Source: Brachionus koreanus (Eukaryota; Rotifera; Eurotatoria; Ploima; Brachionidae). Taken from it: DNA of 64,000 nt. Positions 35,553-47,305 of the stretch are shown one piece after another. The stretch spans positions 923,860 to 987,859 of the forward strand of contig PJRA01000274.1 in assembly GCA_016987375.1 (NCBI GenBank). The letters run 5' to 3'. The notes beneath the pieces were generated by a model that saw only the letters and a list, made by a program, of their open reading frames with translations, was not told the origin of the DNA and ran no database searches. The translations under genes and the position numbers were made by a program. Each line of letters opens with the position of its first letter. Position 1 is the first letter of the stretch.

Positions 35553-38134
35553 ATGACAGTCATGGACAACAACATTAATCCAAGAGTATTTAAAGAGAAT
35601 TCAAAATGTATTTTTACCGAGACTAGTTCAATCAACAATTCAGAAAATGGGAATTTAAACTCTCGCAAAAATTCAACCACTGGATCCATAAATTTTGGCT
35701 CAAATGGAATTCCTGCTTCAAATTTATCGTTAACTTCAACCTCATCAGGCTCGTCCTCAATTAATTCACCAACATCGAAATTTTTCGTTCCTAAATCAAT
35801 CTATTCGGCTAGCTCGAGTCGTCATAATTCAAACAAACATGACTCATCAGCTTCGCCTCAGAGTAGCAGACGCCAGAGCGGAAATTCGATCACAATCAAA
35901 ATAATATCGGAGAATAATGATACTGTTTGGGACGAGAGCATTAGAGAAAGTGATGTGAATACTTTTGATGAAGAGGAAGTCGAACGGGAAAGAGAATATC
36001 AGAAGGATAGAGATGATGGAGAAGACACTAGCTCGAACTCGACCACTAATGAATATTCGCCAGGTGGATCTGGTAAACACAAAAAGCTCAAGGAGCGAAA
36101 AAAATTAATCAGGAGTTCGGCACAACAGCAGCATCATTTGGCCTATCAAGAATCAGAAGACATTGTCGAGGAACAACCAACTTATCATGAATTTAAAGAA
36201 AACATAAACAAAAATATGAATAGTGCTTTTGATGAATTATTTGCGGCAGCAGAATCTGGCAATAGCAGTGTTAGTGCAATGATCGAAGCTAAAATGGCTG
36301 CACAAACAGCTGCTGTTGTTTCTACTGATCCAACACAATCACTTAGGCCTACTAGATCATTTCGAAAAACTTCCGGTTTGAATAGAACAACGGGAAGTTT
36401 TAAGTATCCAAAGAAAACTGATGAAAGAACTAACTCAAAAACTACTCTAAATGAAAATCCTACCATATCTAATCGATTTGGTAATAATTTAAAATCTGAA
36501 TGCTACCTAGGGTCACCAAAGCAATTGACAAGATCATGTAGTTGTAAAAGACCGAGTAGTTTCAAAAAAATGCGGTCAAAAAACGCGTCACCGAATCGGC
36601 CATCACCAACTAATAATCCAAATGAGTCTGTGTTTGTGAATAGTGTGCCTAATTGGGACATAACACCCACTGAATCAAGCTCTAGAAGAGGAACACAATT
36701 CTCAATTAATGTTAACCCAAGTCGTAGAACTAGTAGCTTACCATTTGAGAGCTTTATCGGACCTCAAATTCAGACTATTTCACCTGAAGATGAACAAACT
36801 GAAGTGTATCGAATAAGACAATTTGTAACTACCAAAGGTTCGGTTATAAATCGTGGTGATTCATTTAAGCGTTCATTTAAGCGAAGTACGCAATCAATTT
36901 CATCCAATTCTAAAAAAGACACTTCGCCAACATTTCAAGACAGCAATACATTAAATATACCTGATTGTCAAGAGATAAATATTTATTCTAGCAATGGAAG
37001 CAGAGGTCAAATTAATGAGACAAGTTTTGCCAATAGTGAACAAGCTTCAATTAATAATTTAAAAGAAACTAATCAACAAATTATACCTCCAATAATAGTA
37101 CAAAATCAGGAGGTAATAAAAGCCTATGTTGTTTATATACTTGGAGCATCAACTGTTGGCAAAAATGCACTCATAAAACAATTCAAAACTTCAGAATACC
37201 GTGGAATATATGAAATTTCCAACACGTTATCAAATGGTAAAATAAATTTTTTTTTTCTAGATTTAAAATTTTGGTTTAGAAAATGAGAACGATGAAGGAG
37301 TAAGTGTTCTTCTTGACGGAATTGAATCCAAACTGCAGTTTGTGTCCATGGACATAGACATGATAAGACCTAGTAGTCTGAGTGAAATAACTCAAGACAA
37401 TGATGCTTTTATCATAGTCTATTCAATATGTGATAAACCAAGCTTTGGAGTAGCTGTTGAATTATTGAAATCGATAAGGTCTAGTGAGTTTAAGAATCAG
37501 CCTGCCATTTTAGTAGGTAATAAAAGCGATCTGGTGCGAAAAAGATCCATTAGTCGTGAAGGTATATTTTAAGAAATGCTGATTAGTATTTTACTGATTT
37601 TTTCAAGATGGTAGATCTTTGGCTCTTAAATTTGGCTGCAAATTTGTTGAGACTTCAGTAGCAATAAATGACAAAATTGATGATCTTTTGGCCGGAATAT
37701 TGAAGCAAATTAGGATAAAAGAGTCTGCAGATAAGGAAAATAAGGCAGATGACAGTGACATACAGTTTGCTATTACTCAGCTTCAAGTTGAACAAAATAA
37801 GAAGCATAGCAGAAATTTATCTGATGTTCAGTTGAATGAGATTGTTAAAAAATCGGCAAAAAAAAATCACTCAACTTGGTTCAAGTCAAATACGCTAACG
37901 AAAAAATTTTTTAGGACATCGAAAAATCGCGAATTGCTTCGTTCCGATAGTGAAAAATCAAAGAATTCAACTCGATTAATCTTAAAGACAACAAACAAAA
38001 ATGAATATTTGAATAATAGTTCTTTTTTTCGTAAAATTTTCAACAATTTTTTCAAAAAAAAATCAATTGCTTCAGATAAGTACTCTGTTGAAAATCTTTT
38101 TAGTTTACCATTTAGTTTGAAAGCTTCAAATTAA
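35553..38134 (+). CDS. RGK-family (Rad/Gem/Rem-like) Ras-related GTPase with long N-terminal extension
   Basis: RGK proteins are atypical Ras-like GTPases that restrain voltage-gated calcium channels and affect the cytoskeleton. Exons 35553-37236, 37280-37561 and 37608-38134 give about 830 residues. Residues 1-520 are a Ser/Asn/Arg-rich disordered extension with many R-x-x-S sites. The G domain starts near 524: P-loop G-A-S-T-V-G-K-N (531-538) and G4 N-K-S-D-L-V (642-647). The canonical DxxG of G3 is absent, as expected for RGK (M-D-I-D-M-I here). R-E-D-G-R-S-L-A-L and G5-like V-E-T-S-V-A follow. The basic C-terminus has several F-F/K-K clusters and ends near V-E-N-L-F-S-L, reminiscent of the RGK membrane/calmodulin tail, without a CAAX box. 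The P-loop carries Asn where Ser/Thr normally binds magnesium. A 5'-UTR intron probably ends at 35481. Confidence 0.88.
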
Positions 38135-39110
38135 AATTTAAAAAATAAAGAAGATTTTAATAGTCGATAATTCAATTAAAAGTATTAAGAGTTAACTTTT
38201 AATCCACTAAGAAAAATATTTACTTCTTCAGGTTGATTTTTTTATTTAAATGCCGGTTTTTTTTCTAATTTTTCTGTTTTATCTTAACATAGCTTTCATG
38301 ATAATTGTATATAAGAATAAATTTAACCAAGTTCTCTATCAATTTAAACAAGAGTTTATTTTTTTAATTGATGTTTTATTTTATTATTAAATAATAATTT
38401 AAATATTTTTTGTCAATAAAATTTAATATTTTAAAGTCATCAATACTTACTAAATATTTTTGAATATTTTTAGATTAGATTTTAAATATCATAAATTTTT
38501 CTATAGTTTGCTTTTATTTGACAAGCAATAACGAAAAAAATTAAAAACTAAATTTTAATGTAGAGATTACTTTTGAAACGAATTGTTTTCAAGAAAAAAA
38601 AAGTAAAAATTGAATTTAATTTCAATGGATTAATAAAAAAATATACATTTTTATTCAGTTTATTAATTATATTAATAAATACCCAAAAATAGAAAATTGT
38701 CAGACATTTTGTTTTGAGATCATCCGGATTTGATCATCAAGTGGATTTTTCATTTTTTTTAAATTAAATTTTTCTTTTTTTAACGAAAAAAAATTTATAA
38801 AAAAACATTGACAAAAGTTTACAAAAAAAAAAAATAAAGTATAAAGACATGGATAACAAAAAATCAGAATTCATAACAAAACAAAACCAACTCTATGAAT
38901 TTATGAGAAAATGATGTTTTAAAATTAAATTAAAAAGAGGCTGTGAGAAATTTTACAATCAAAATCTAAAGACATGAGCTGAAAAAATTTTCTTTATATC
39001 ATCCCTAATTAAATTAAATTTTTTTTATGATTTTAAATTCTCTTAAATCTTAATTTCATAAATTCAGTTCGTTCTTGTTTTTGTTTGATTTTTATTTTAT
39101 ATTTATATTT
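38135..39110. other. Convergent 3' interval
   Basis: A+T-rich DNA between the 3' ends of the RGK gene (plus) and the Boule-like gene (minus). It should hold both 3' UTRs; several AATAAA-like hexamers are present but cannot be assigned. Confidence 0.45.
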
Positions 39111-41911
39111 TTAATTTTTTGTTTCATAATTTACTATAGGTGAGATCATTGATGGTTGGCTTTCATTTGCTTGCCGATTTGAATATTTATTCACAATCTG
39201 ACTAGATGACTTCTGATTTTGCCCTTTAAAAAAAAAAGCTTATATTTCATATTTTTAAAATAAACTTCATTAGACTCAATTACACAAATTATCTTTATGC
39301 ATGATTTATTAAGATAAATCTTTTTTTAATTTTTTTAAAAAATTGTTTATTTTTTTAAAGTTAAAAATGAGAAAATTTAATTCATTCTTTTAAAATTATT
39401 ATTCGATGGGATCAGAATGTTTATAATTACTTTTTTGACTGTTTTGTGTCGAACGATTTTGAGAAATACTACTCGACATCATATTAGCACCTTTTGGAGT
39501 TAAAGCCGAGCCGTATTGATACATTTGCATGCTGTTCGAAAAGTTTTGCTTCGGAGAAGTCTGAGTGGTATGCTGATATTGAATTTGCTGACTATTTTGA
39601 GGCACAGAATGCTGGTGACCAGAGTTCAAGTAAGAAATGGTAGGAAGCTGGAGAAAAGGCATAGGCTGAGAATTCGATTGAACAAATGGCGAGCCCATCA
39701 TTTGATGCTGCATGTACATTTGTGACATAAATTGTTGTTGAGGAGCAAAATTTTGCTGATTTTGATATGACTGGTTCATTTGAGAACTTTGAACCGAATT
39801 TTGATTCGGAATCGGTGCAATTATCTGCACTTGACTTTGACCGGGACTTGGTCCCACTATAGTACCACTCGGTGCGTAATAATATGCATAATATTGTGAG
39901 TTGGGAACCTGGGCTAAATAGTAAACTGGTCCAGTATACTGTTGAGATTCAAATTGATTTATGTTAAGACTTTTTTGCATCATTTCATCTAATTGCTCAT
40001 TTGAAATTGGATTCGGGTTATTTGTGGCTGTTTCAAAGGCGTTCAGTATTGTCGATTGAGAGCTAGTCGCATTCAAATTTTGTTTTTGGCTATCTGGATT
40101 TGAGCCATTACTGGTCTGTGTTTGATAGTACGGATTTAAGGAGTGCGGAGTAATTGGCCGAGGCATTTGATTAGGTCGCTGTAGATTGGGATCTACAAAA
40201 ATGCCATTTTGGTTTATTGGTAATGCAGCCGGGTTTGTATAGTAGTAAAAATTTGGATACATATACTGCTGAGGAGTTTGAACACCTGGTTGATTTGTTT
40301 TTATTTCACTAGAATAGGAATTGGGTCTTGATGTATTTGGTATTATTGAAGAGTTGACTGATGCAGTTTGGTTAGCAAAGTTAGCAGCTGCTTCAGCTGC
40401 ATTTGATACACTAGTTTGACTTTGGCTATTTTGATTGTAGTTCTTAGATCCGGAAGAAAATGGACCAGTAGATTTATTATCTGGATAAACAGCACCAATG
40501 ACAGAACCAACATAATTACTTGCATTCATGTTGGTGTTTATTTTGAGCATTTCTGAATTTTTGAAATTTTTAGGCAAGTTTTGTTTTGAGTTAGGTCTTG
40601 AATTCTTAACTGGTGAAATGGGGTTTGAATGATTTCCATAATAAAAAGGTGATGTCATTTGAGAATGTGAGCGAGAATTTGAAGTTTGTACTGTTAATGG
40701 TTCCGGTTGAAAATTTCTATTGTTTTTTTGATAATTAACTCGCGCAAAATTAGAGATCTTATTTTGAGTATTAGGTCTAAATGAGTCTGGCTGTCTGCGA
40801 AATATTTTTTGGTCTAAATTTTTGTTATTATTCGAGTCTAGGCTTTGTGCTTCCTGTTTGACTTCATTTGATTTATTTAAATTTGAAGAAGAGGCTGATT
40901 TGGAGGAGTTGCTGGAAGCTGATGAGCTCGAGGAGAACATAATTGAGTCTTTTTCGCTCTGATTAATTGCAGTTAGTGTAGTCAATTCCGAGTTCAACGC
41001 AGTCACCGAACTGTCGGATGAGTTAACTTGACTTTTCTGTTTTGTTTCGTCATGTTGTTCAGACTGGCATTGTGATGATGCAGACGAAGCTGACGATGAT
41101 GAGACGGTTTCGTTGACCGTGTCCGCATGAGTTGGTTCTGAGTGTACCATTGGAGGTGTTGGTGTCATGATGCACAGTTCGGACTCTTCTCCAGTAGGTG
41201 AAGCGTAATATGCTAAAAAAATCATCAATACCGTAGATAAAAAATATCTTAAAAATAACAAAAGATACCAATCTCGACTTGATTTGTGTAGCTGCTATTT
41301 TGTGGTACAAAATTTTGGTTTGGATAACTTTTGGGACCATTGAACCGTCGGTAGGCATTGGATATTTTTAATTTTGTATTTTTGAATATTAAATCTGTAT
41401 TGAGATTTAAAAATTTGCTCACTTCATTTTCTGAGTCGAAAGTGACAAAACATATTCTTAATTTAAAATTAATTTAGAATTTTTTATTAATTTTACATAA
41501 ATAAAATGATAACTATTCACAAAAAGTAATTAAGCTAAAATAAATGTGATTGATTAGTCGAAAAAATTTAAATTTATTTTTTATTAACAAAAAACATTTG
41601 ATTTTTTATGTAAAACAAAAATACTTATTTAAATAAGTAAATTAGTAAAAAAATTGAATGATAATTAATTTTATAATTTTTGAAATGTTTACTAACCCTT
41701 TAGTACTTCCTCTAAATCTACCGATGTATTTTATATCAACAATATGATTTTGTCCGCAAATTCCAGTCAGATATTCTCTTAGTTCCTCGTCAGTGGTCTA
41801 AATAATTCAACATTTTAAAGATTTTTTTTCATAATGAACTTTCACCTCTGGTATTCCGCCAACAAATATTCTATTTGGAATTAATTCACCACCAACATGC
41901 ACTTTATACAT
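39111..41911 (-). CDS. Boule/DAZL-like RNA-binding protein
   Basis: Boule/DAZ proteins are germline RRM proteins that regulate translation. Minus-strand exons: 41911-41846, 41797-41697, 41456-41269, 41212-39431 and 39223-39111, about 749 residues. The single RRM is at the N-terminus (about residues 12-100): RNP2 is R-I-F-V-G-G-I and RNP1 is G-I-C-F-V-T-F. After the RRM, F-K-N-T-K-L-K-I-S-N-A-Y-R-R resembles the DAZ/Boule pattern K-x-L-x-I-G-x-A-x-R. The rest is Ser/Asn/Gln/Tyr-rich, prion-like, with Q-Y-Y-A-Y-Y-Y-type stretches. If the last intron is kept, translation stops at 39399 (722 residues) with a different C-terminus; if spliced at 39431/39223, a 36-residue tail is added. Another hnRNP-like RRM family is possible because the RRM is divergent. 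Confidence 0.72.
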
Positions 41912-43262
41912 TTTGTTAAAATTTAAATTTCGATGCTAAATAAAACTTAAATTTTTTTAAAATAAAATTTTTTAGAACAATAAATGTCGAGTTTCTAAAA
42001 ACAAGGACAGGTAAAAAAAATTAGTTTTAATCCTGATTTGAGAGAGCTTTTTAGCTATTTTTTCGATAGAGAATGAGTTTAAAAATAAGAGAATAGAAAC
42101 AGCGAATGAGGATTACAAAAATAAAAATGAAAGAGGGTAAAATGAAGGAATATTTACTAATAAATTGCAAATTGCAAATTTAATAATTTATTATTATGTT
42201 TTATGTTATTATGCAGTTTTGATTTGTTATATGTCGGGCCTGTGTTTGGAAAACTTGAACCAATTGAAAGAAAATTGCGAATTTCATTTAGCTTTTGTAA
42301 AAGTATTGTTAAAAAAATTAGATACAAAATTTTGCAATCAAATTGTCTCGCACTTAGACAAAGTTACACACACAAATAGTCCGACAAGTTTTTTTTTTTT
42401 TTTGAAGGAAAGCATTTGATTTAGTTGTAAAAAAATTCGAAAAGCATGCAGATATTTACGTTTAATTTTCTAATGAAAAAATAATTCTTTAAAAAGAAAA
42501 TAATTATTTTGCATTTTCAAAAAGTTTATAATTGAACTTGAAGCTTCATGCATTTAAATAGAATTACCAATTATGAATAGGTCTAAATTACCAATTATTC
42601 AAAACATATTTAAATTAGTCCACTATTTTAAATTTAACTTGAAAAACTTGATCTCTAAAGATATATCAGAATTTTATCTAAGAAATTTAAATAAAAATTA
42701 TTTCTTAAAGAAATTTTAGAGCTTATTACATATACAAGTTTTGATTTTAAAGCTTTTACCAAATTTTTAATAATAAAAATTTAAATAAAAAAATTTTTAC
42801 TAAATGATTTTCATATTTCCAGAATTGAAAATGAGTCTCTAAATTAATCAAAAAAAAAAGAAGCTTAAAATTTTTTAGTAAAAAAACTCAATATATAAAC
42901 TCACACTCACTATTTTTTAAATTTTACCTTTCAGATAAAACTTATTTAAGCTAAATACATTAATCTTAATTTTACTTTTATCATTTCTTTTTCTATGATT
43001 TTTCAAATTAAAAAAATGATTTTTTTTACAATTTTTATACTTTTTAAAAGTGGATTACAATATTCGGTAAATTATTTTTTGAAAAAATTTCAATCAAATA
43101 AAAATTTAAAAAGATATTTCAATATTATATATAATTTCAAAACTAAACCGAAATAATAGTTGAAGAATCATTTCAATTTTTACAAAAAGCTTCTAATTAG
43201 TTGAATATTTATTTTAATTAGTAAACTAAATTTAAATAAAAATTTTAATCTGAAAAAATTAA
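41912..43262. other. Interval between the Boule-like and PLAC8 (minus) genes
   Basis: Contains the likely promoter of the Boule-like gene and the 3' UTR of the PLAC8 gene. An open frame at 42165-42419 (plus) is Tyr/Leu/Cys-rich with a Phe run and has no splice-consistent extension, so I do not call it. Confidence 0.45.
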
Positions 43263-43903
43263 TTATATTTGAGGGGGAGAAGCTTTCATTTCATTTGATA
43301 TTTGAACCTTAATAAAAAAGTTAATTGAAATTAAATTAAAAAATCTATATGAATTACCAATGCACATGTATGACAGCAAGCAACTGCAAACACATCGTTG
43401 CAAAGTGATCCCTTTAAAAATAATTCCATTTAAAAACAATATTAATTTATATATTTTTTAAATACCTCAATAGCTCTTTCAGTTCTAATTTTTGTTCTTA
43501 AGGGTATCAAGCCTGCCCAACAACAATCACAGAAACCTTCGCCTGCTTTGTGAAACAATGAGTACTCAAAGCATGGACCACAAAAAAATGCACATATTAA
43601 AGCTTCTAAATCTTGAAAACAGTCAAAAAGACCAAATGACCAATCACGTTTTGGTCTAGCTGGGATATTATTTTGCCTGTTTAGAATATATTTAAAATAT
43701 TTTTCTTAAATTATATTGTAAATAGGATATTACGGATACGGATCATAATATGCAGGTTGAGTTTGTACAGGTATGCTGATTTAAATAATTAAAAAATAAA
43801 AAAAACGTATAATCAATTTAAGGGTCTAATATTACACATTAGGGTAAACAGGTCCTTGATTTTGTTGGTATCCAGGATCATACTGATAATTTTTTGAATC
43901 CAT
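43263..43903 (-). CDS. PLAC8-family Cys-rich protein (copy A)
   Basis: Five exons on the minus strand: 43903-43836, 43775-43734, 43676-43466, 43411-43358 and 43307-43263, giving 139 residues. A Tyr/Gln/Pro-rich head (Y-Q-Y-D-P-G-Y-Q-Q...) precedes the PLAC8 domain: W-S-F-G-L-F-D-C-F, a Cys-rich hydrophobic block (I-C-A-F-F-C-G-P-C-F), G-E-G-F-C-D-C-C, P-L-R-T-K-I-R-T-E-R, then G-S-L-C-N-D-V with A-C-C-H-T-C-A. The family includes PLAC8/onzin, cornifelin and plant FCR/PCR cadmium-resistance proteins, which are small membrane-associated proteins. The final 45-nt exon (V-Q-I-S-N-E-M-K-A-S-P-P) aligns with the end of copy B at 48572-49132, which confirms the splicing. Confidence 0.92.
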
Positions 43904-44718
43904 TTTTCTTTTACAAACAACTGAAAATAATTTTTATAATTTTAAAGTATTTGCTTAAAGTTAAGATTGTTTTCAGTTTTTAACAGAAAAATTTCAAAAT
44001 TATCTCATGACCAAGCATGTTATTTTCTAATTTTAAAACTTAAATCAATAAAATTTAAAAAAAATTTTATCAAACTGTTTGTTTTCAAGAAGATAATATT
44101 TCAAATATTTTTCATTACCATTTTTCATTTACTTATCAAGAATAATTAAAAATGATTCAAGTTAAGTTATCAAATAATGATAAAAGTTTTATTTTAATAG
44201 AATTCATGAGTATTGTGAAATTAGAATAAATAAAAAATTACGATTTCTTTAAGGACTTGAATGGTATTAAAATTATGAGAATTAGAAAATTTTATTTAAA
44301 AGTTTTTATGAAAAAATATTTTATTTATTCGCAATTATTTTTATTTTTTTTTATCTCTAATTTTTTCCTTTTAATATCCTTGTGTTTAGTATTTGTCAAA
44401 TCTTAGTTTATTAATTATAGAATTAAAAATTATGATAAAAGAATAAAGGAAGCAATTTTTTTGTATAAGGAATGATTTCCTTTACGTTTATTTTCAAAAA
44501 ACTCTTTTGAAATTAGTTAGCATCACTTTCTTTGATTCAAAATCTGTATAAAGTGGCTGAGTGAAAGGATCAAGTCTTCATTTCAACAAACCAAGGTTAT
44601 GCCTCAACTATTTTTAAAGTTTTTTCACATTGAAGCTGATGTCGTTTTACTAATTAATAACTTTTTGATACATTGAATCTTAATGTAAAGGTTTATTTAA
44701 TTCATTTAATTTTCATTG

Positions 44719-44947
44719 TCAATTGATTATATGATATCTAAACTTTAACTTATCAAAATAAGAAGAATTTTTGTTTTGGTTGTATTTGATACCCTTTCTT
44801 TCTAACTTCTTTTCTATTTCACATAGAGTAAAAGTATTGGATTCAGTAAGACCTATTGAAAGAAAAAACTCACTGTAACATATAATATTATTATAATAAG
44901 TTTCTTTTGCTCTTAAAAACAAACTATTGGACATATACATTAACTAT
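44719..44947 (-). CDS. Possible terminal exon of an unidentified gene
   Basis: A minus-strand open frame of about 75 residues with balanced composition (E-I-E-K-K-L-E-R-K-G-I-K-Y) runs from a T-rich AG acceptor at 44948 to a stop at 44719. It resembles real exons of this genome more than the surrounding DNA does. I found no matching upstream exon and no homology I recognise, so this is a weak call. Confidence 0.25.
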
Positions 44948-45129
44948 AAAAAAATCAAAGAACACTCGTCATTTTTAGGTCAAGGTGTTTTAGATGGACT
45001 ATTTCTGTTGAAAAAAATTGTAACAGCTTGGATTTTAAATTTTTTAATTATTGTTATATTAGATGATATTAAATAACTGAACAAAACTTGGTAAAATTTA
45101 GTCAATGGAATCATATTTTTTTACATTGA

Positions 45130-45360
45130 AACTCAAAACCGGTGGGATTTTAGGACCCATTTTATTTGACTCGTTTTTTTTTAACTTATTTTCAATGAAA
45201 ATAAAATTATTTTGTAATAAAAATTAAATAATTTTAAAATATTTTTGATTTAAGATATGAGTGAAAAAAAAATTATAAAAATTGATTAAATTTATTGAAT
45301 AAAAAACAATGAAAGGAAAAGGGTTCAAACGACTCCTTCAGCCTTTGAGTGTTAACAAAC
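45130..45360. repeat. Foldback-repeat copies related to 16171-16270
   Basis: 45130-45173 read on the minus strand matches 16218-16259 (GAGTCAAATAAAATGGGT shared exactly). 45317-45360 on the plus strand carries the GGGTT...CTCC...GCCTTTGAGTGTTAACAA part. The two pieces face each other across ~145 bp, like an inverted pair. Confidence 0.45.
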
Positions 45361-46168
45361 TTTTGAATATTCTTTTTTGAACACCCGTCATTGCTAGCGT
45401 ATTTCAAAGGAAAAGTAAAATAAACCAGTATTGGGGGCCAGTAGTGAAAGCAGTCAAAAAACGGCAGGTCGATTTAAAGGTCACTGACCACGACTTGCTA
45501 GCCAGGCTGCAACCAAGTGATTAACAGACTGTTTGGTTGCTGGTCAAAATTAGAAAAACCGTAAATGGCCCGCCAACTGATAAGCCGCTAAACCACCAAC
45601 CATCCGTAAATCTGCAGCCAGAAATTTTTGCTTTATTAATTTTTATAAGAGCCTTTCGTGCCACACTTAATGAAATTATATCAAATGAGGTGTGATCACT
45701 AAGTTTCTGGACTTTTTCTAGTTCCAATATAACTTTTAAAATTTACTTTGATATAAAAGAATTTAAAACTAAAAGATTTAACCTTAAAAATAAATAAAAA
45801 AAAAGGTGTGCATTCTTTTTTCATCATTTTCAAGTGAAGAGAAATATAAAAAAATAGCATTTCGAATATGTACTTGAAAAGAGTGCACTTGTAATTCTAT
45901 CAAATTTACGTGATGAATGACTAGAGATTAGATACTGAATACCTTTAATATTAACTTAAAAGGCCAAAAAAATGAATAAGGGCATTAAAAAATTTCAACA
46001 TTTTTGTTTAAAATTTTTAGTTTATTTTGTAGAAAATTTAAATATATTAAAATAAAAGTATTTTGATTAATTTTAACATATTTTGATATAATCTAATAAT
46101 ATATAATTATTTTGATATAATTATTTAAGAATTTTCATTTTAATATAGATTAAAATGAAAGTTTTAGA

Positions 46169-47305
46169 TCAAAGTTTTTTCCTTAAGTACTTATTTGAAG
46201 TAAGAAGTGGCTTTAGCTCAGGCGTTATTTCCATTTGCAATTTTCTAATTTCATTATCAATCGAAGAATCCAATTCAGCATTATATGGAGATCTCTGTTT
46301 TCGATGTTTGACTCGTTCGGCTAAGGTCGCTTGCCGATTGAATTGTTGATGAGCGCCAATAAATAATATTCTATCAGATATTTCAATATACTGGTCCAAT
46401 TGTTGATATTTAAAAATTGTCTCATTCAATTCTCTCATTCCTGTAACAAGCTCATCTTGACTCAAGATAGTTTTTTCATCTATTAACAAGGACTTTTGAT
46501 TTAGTGGATAAAGGTCATTATCTCTTAGCTGAGTGAACCATGTTGATTTACAATCAATTAGATATTTAAATACCTCAATATCATACTTGATGGCGAAAAA
46601 TTCATTTTGCATAGTTTCCATAAACGTTGCATATTTTGTATCATTCGCTTTCCATTCTTTAGTGACTGCTTTGTGAAATGGCAATGTATTTAAATCTTCT
46701 ACTCTTTGAATAATTAATAAACTTGTTTTGGTCTGAGCTTGTTCTTTAAAATATTTCATTATAAATTGACAAAATTCTTTTGGGTTGTCGTCAAAATATT
46801 TAAGACAATTTTTCATGATTATTTTATCGTATTTTTTTGATTTATTTTCAAATTTTACAAATTCACATTTGTAATTTGGCTTGTATTCAAAATCCATTCT
46901 ATCATAATTCTTTTCCGAGTTATCTAACAGCCTAATCTGACAAACATCAACTTTTTTACTCAAACAAAAGTTTTCCTCAATAATTAGCGGCCAATTTTTT
47001 ATATAGGATTTCATTGTTAAACCTGAGCTTAAAGTCGTATCATCATCTCCTTTGGCACGTATAAACAGCACACTATCTGTACAATCAATGTCTAGGAATT
47101 TGCTAATCGATTGACAAAACTGCTTTTCATACCCGTTTGCGTCTGCGGCATCAATTGCGTTCCATATAGGATTTTTGGCCCTTCGAAATATTTTTTCTTC
47201 ACAATGCTGAAATATTTTCTGATATGACTGTCTCATGTATTGCTCAGACTTTACACAAAATGGAGTTGGGGTCTCTGGGCCAAATGTAGTCATTTCAAAA
47301 ATCAA
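46169..47305 (-). CDS. Uncharacterised single-exon protein
   Basis: Uninterrupted 378-residue frame on the minus strand starting M-I-F-E-M-T-T-F-G-P; the second Met (47293) is an alternative start. Composition is that of a globular cytosolic protein, with no signal peptide or membrane span. Residues about 160-330 alternate hydrophobic strands and helices: Y-D-K-I-I-M-K-N-C-L, then T-S-L-L-I-I-Q-R, then W-F-T-Q-L-R-D-N, then L-S-Q-D-E-L-V-T-G. This vaguely recalls the second half of class I methyltransferases, but no glycine-rich SAM loop (GxGxG) is present. The C-terminus is basic (R-V-K-H-R-K-Q-R-S). Absence of introns in an intron-rich neighbourhood suggests retroposition or a lineage-specific family. 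Function unknown. Confidence 0.8.
   Translation of the reverse strand: MIFEMTTFGPETPTPFCVKSEQYMRQSYQKIFQHCEEKIFRRAKNPIWNAIDAADANGYEKQFCQSISKFLDIDCTDSVLFIRAKGDDDTTLSSGLTMKSYIKNWPLIIEENFCLSKKVDVCQIRLLDNSEKNYDRMDFEYKPNYKCEFVKFENKSKKYDKIIMKNCLKYFDDNPKEFCQFIMKYFKEQAQTKTSLLIIQRVEDLNTLPFHKAVTKEWKANDTKYATFMETMQNEFFAIKYDIEVFKYLIDCKSTWFTQLRDNDLYPLNQKSLLIDEKTILSQDELVTGMRELNETIFKYQQLDQYIEISDRILFIGAHQQFNRQATLAERVKHRKQRSPYNAELDSSIDNEIRKLQMEITPELKPLLTSNKYLRKKL

Larger units (their letters stand above)
43904..46168. other. Interval with possible exon and decayed repeat
   Basis: Mostly A+T-rich. A minus-strand frame at 44719-44940 follows a good acceptor (T-run, ATAG at 44944) and could be the last exon of an unknown gene, but no other exon was found. 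Repeat pieces occur at 45130-45360, and a G+C-richer decayed patch lies at 45420-45720. Confidence 0.4.

Noticed and set aside
42165..42419. 84-codon plus frame upstream of the Boule-like gene
   Set aside because: Ends in a Phe run from poly-T and lacks homology; probably chance sequence.
43967..44149. 60-codon plus frame
   Set aside because: Phe/Lys/Ile low-complexity frame just beyond the PLAC8 start; no support.
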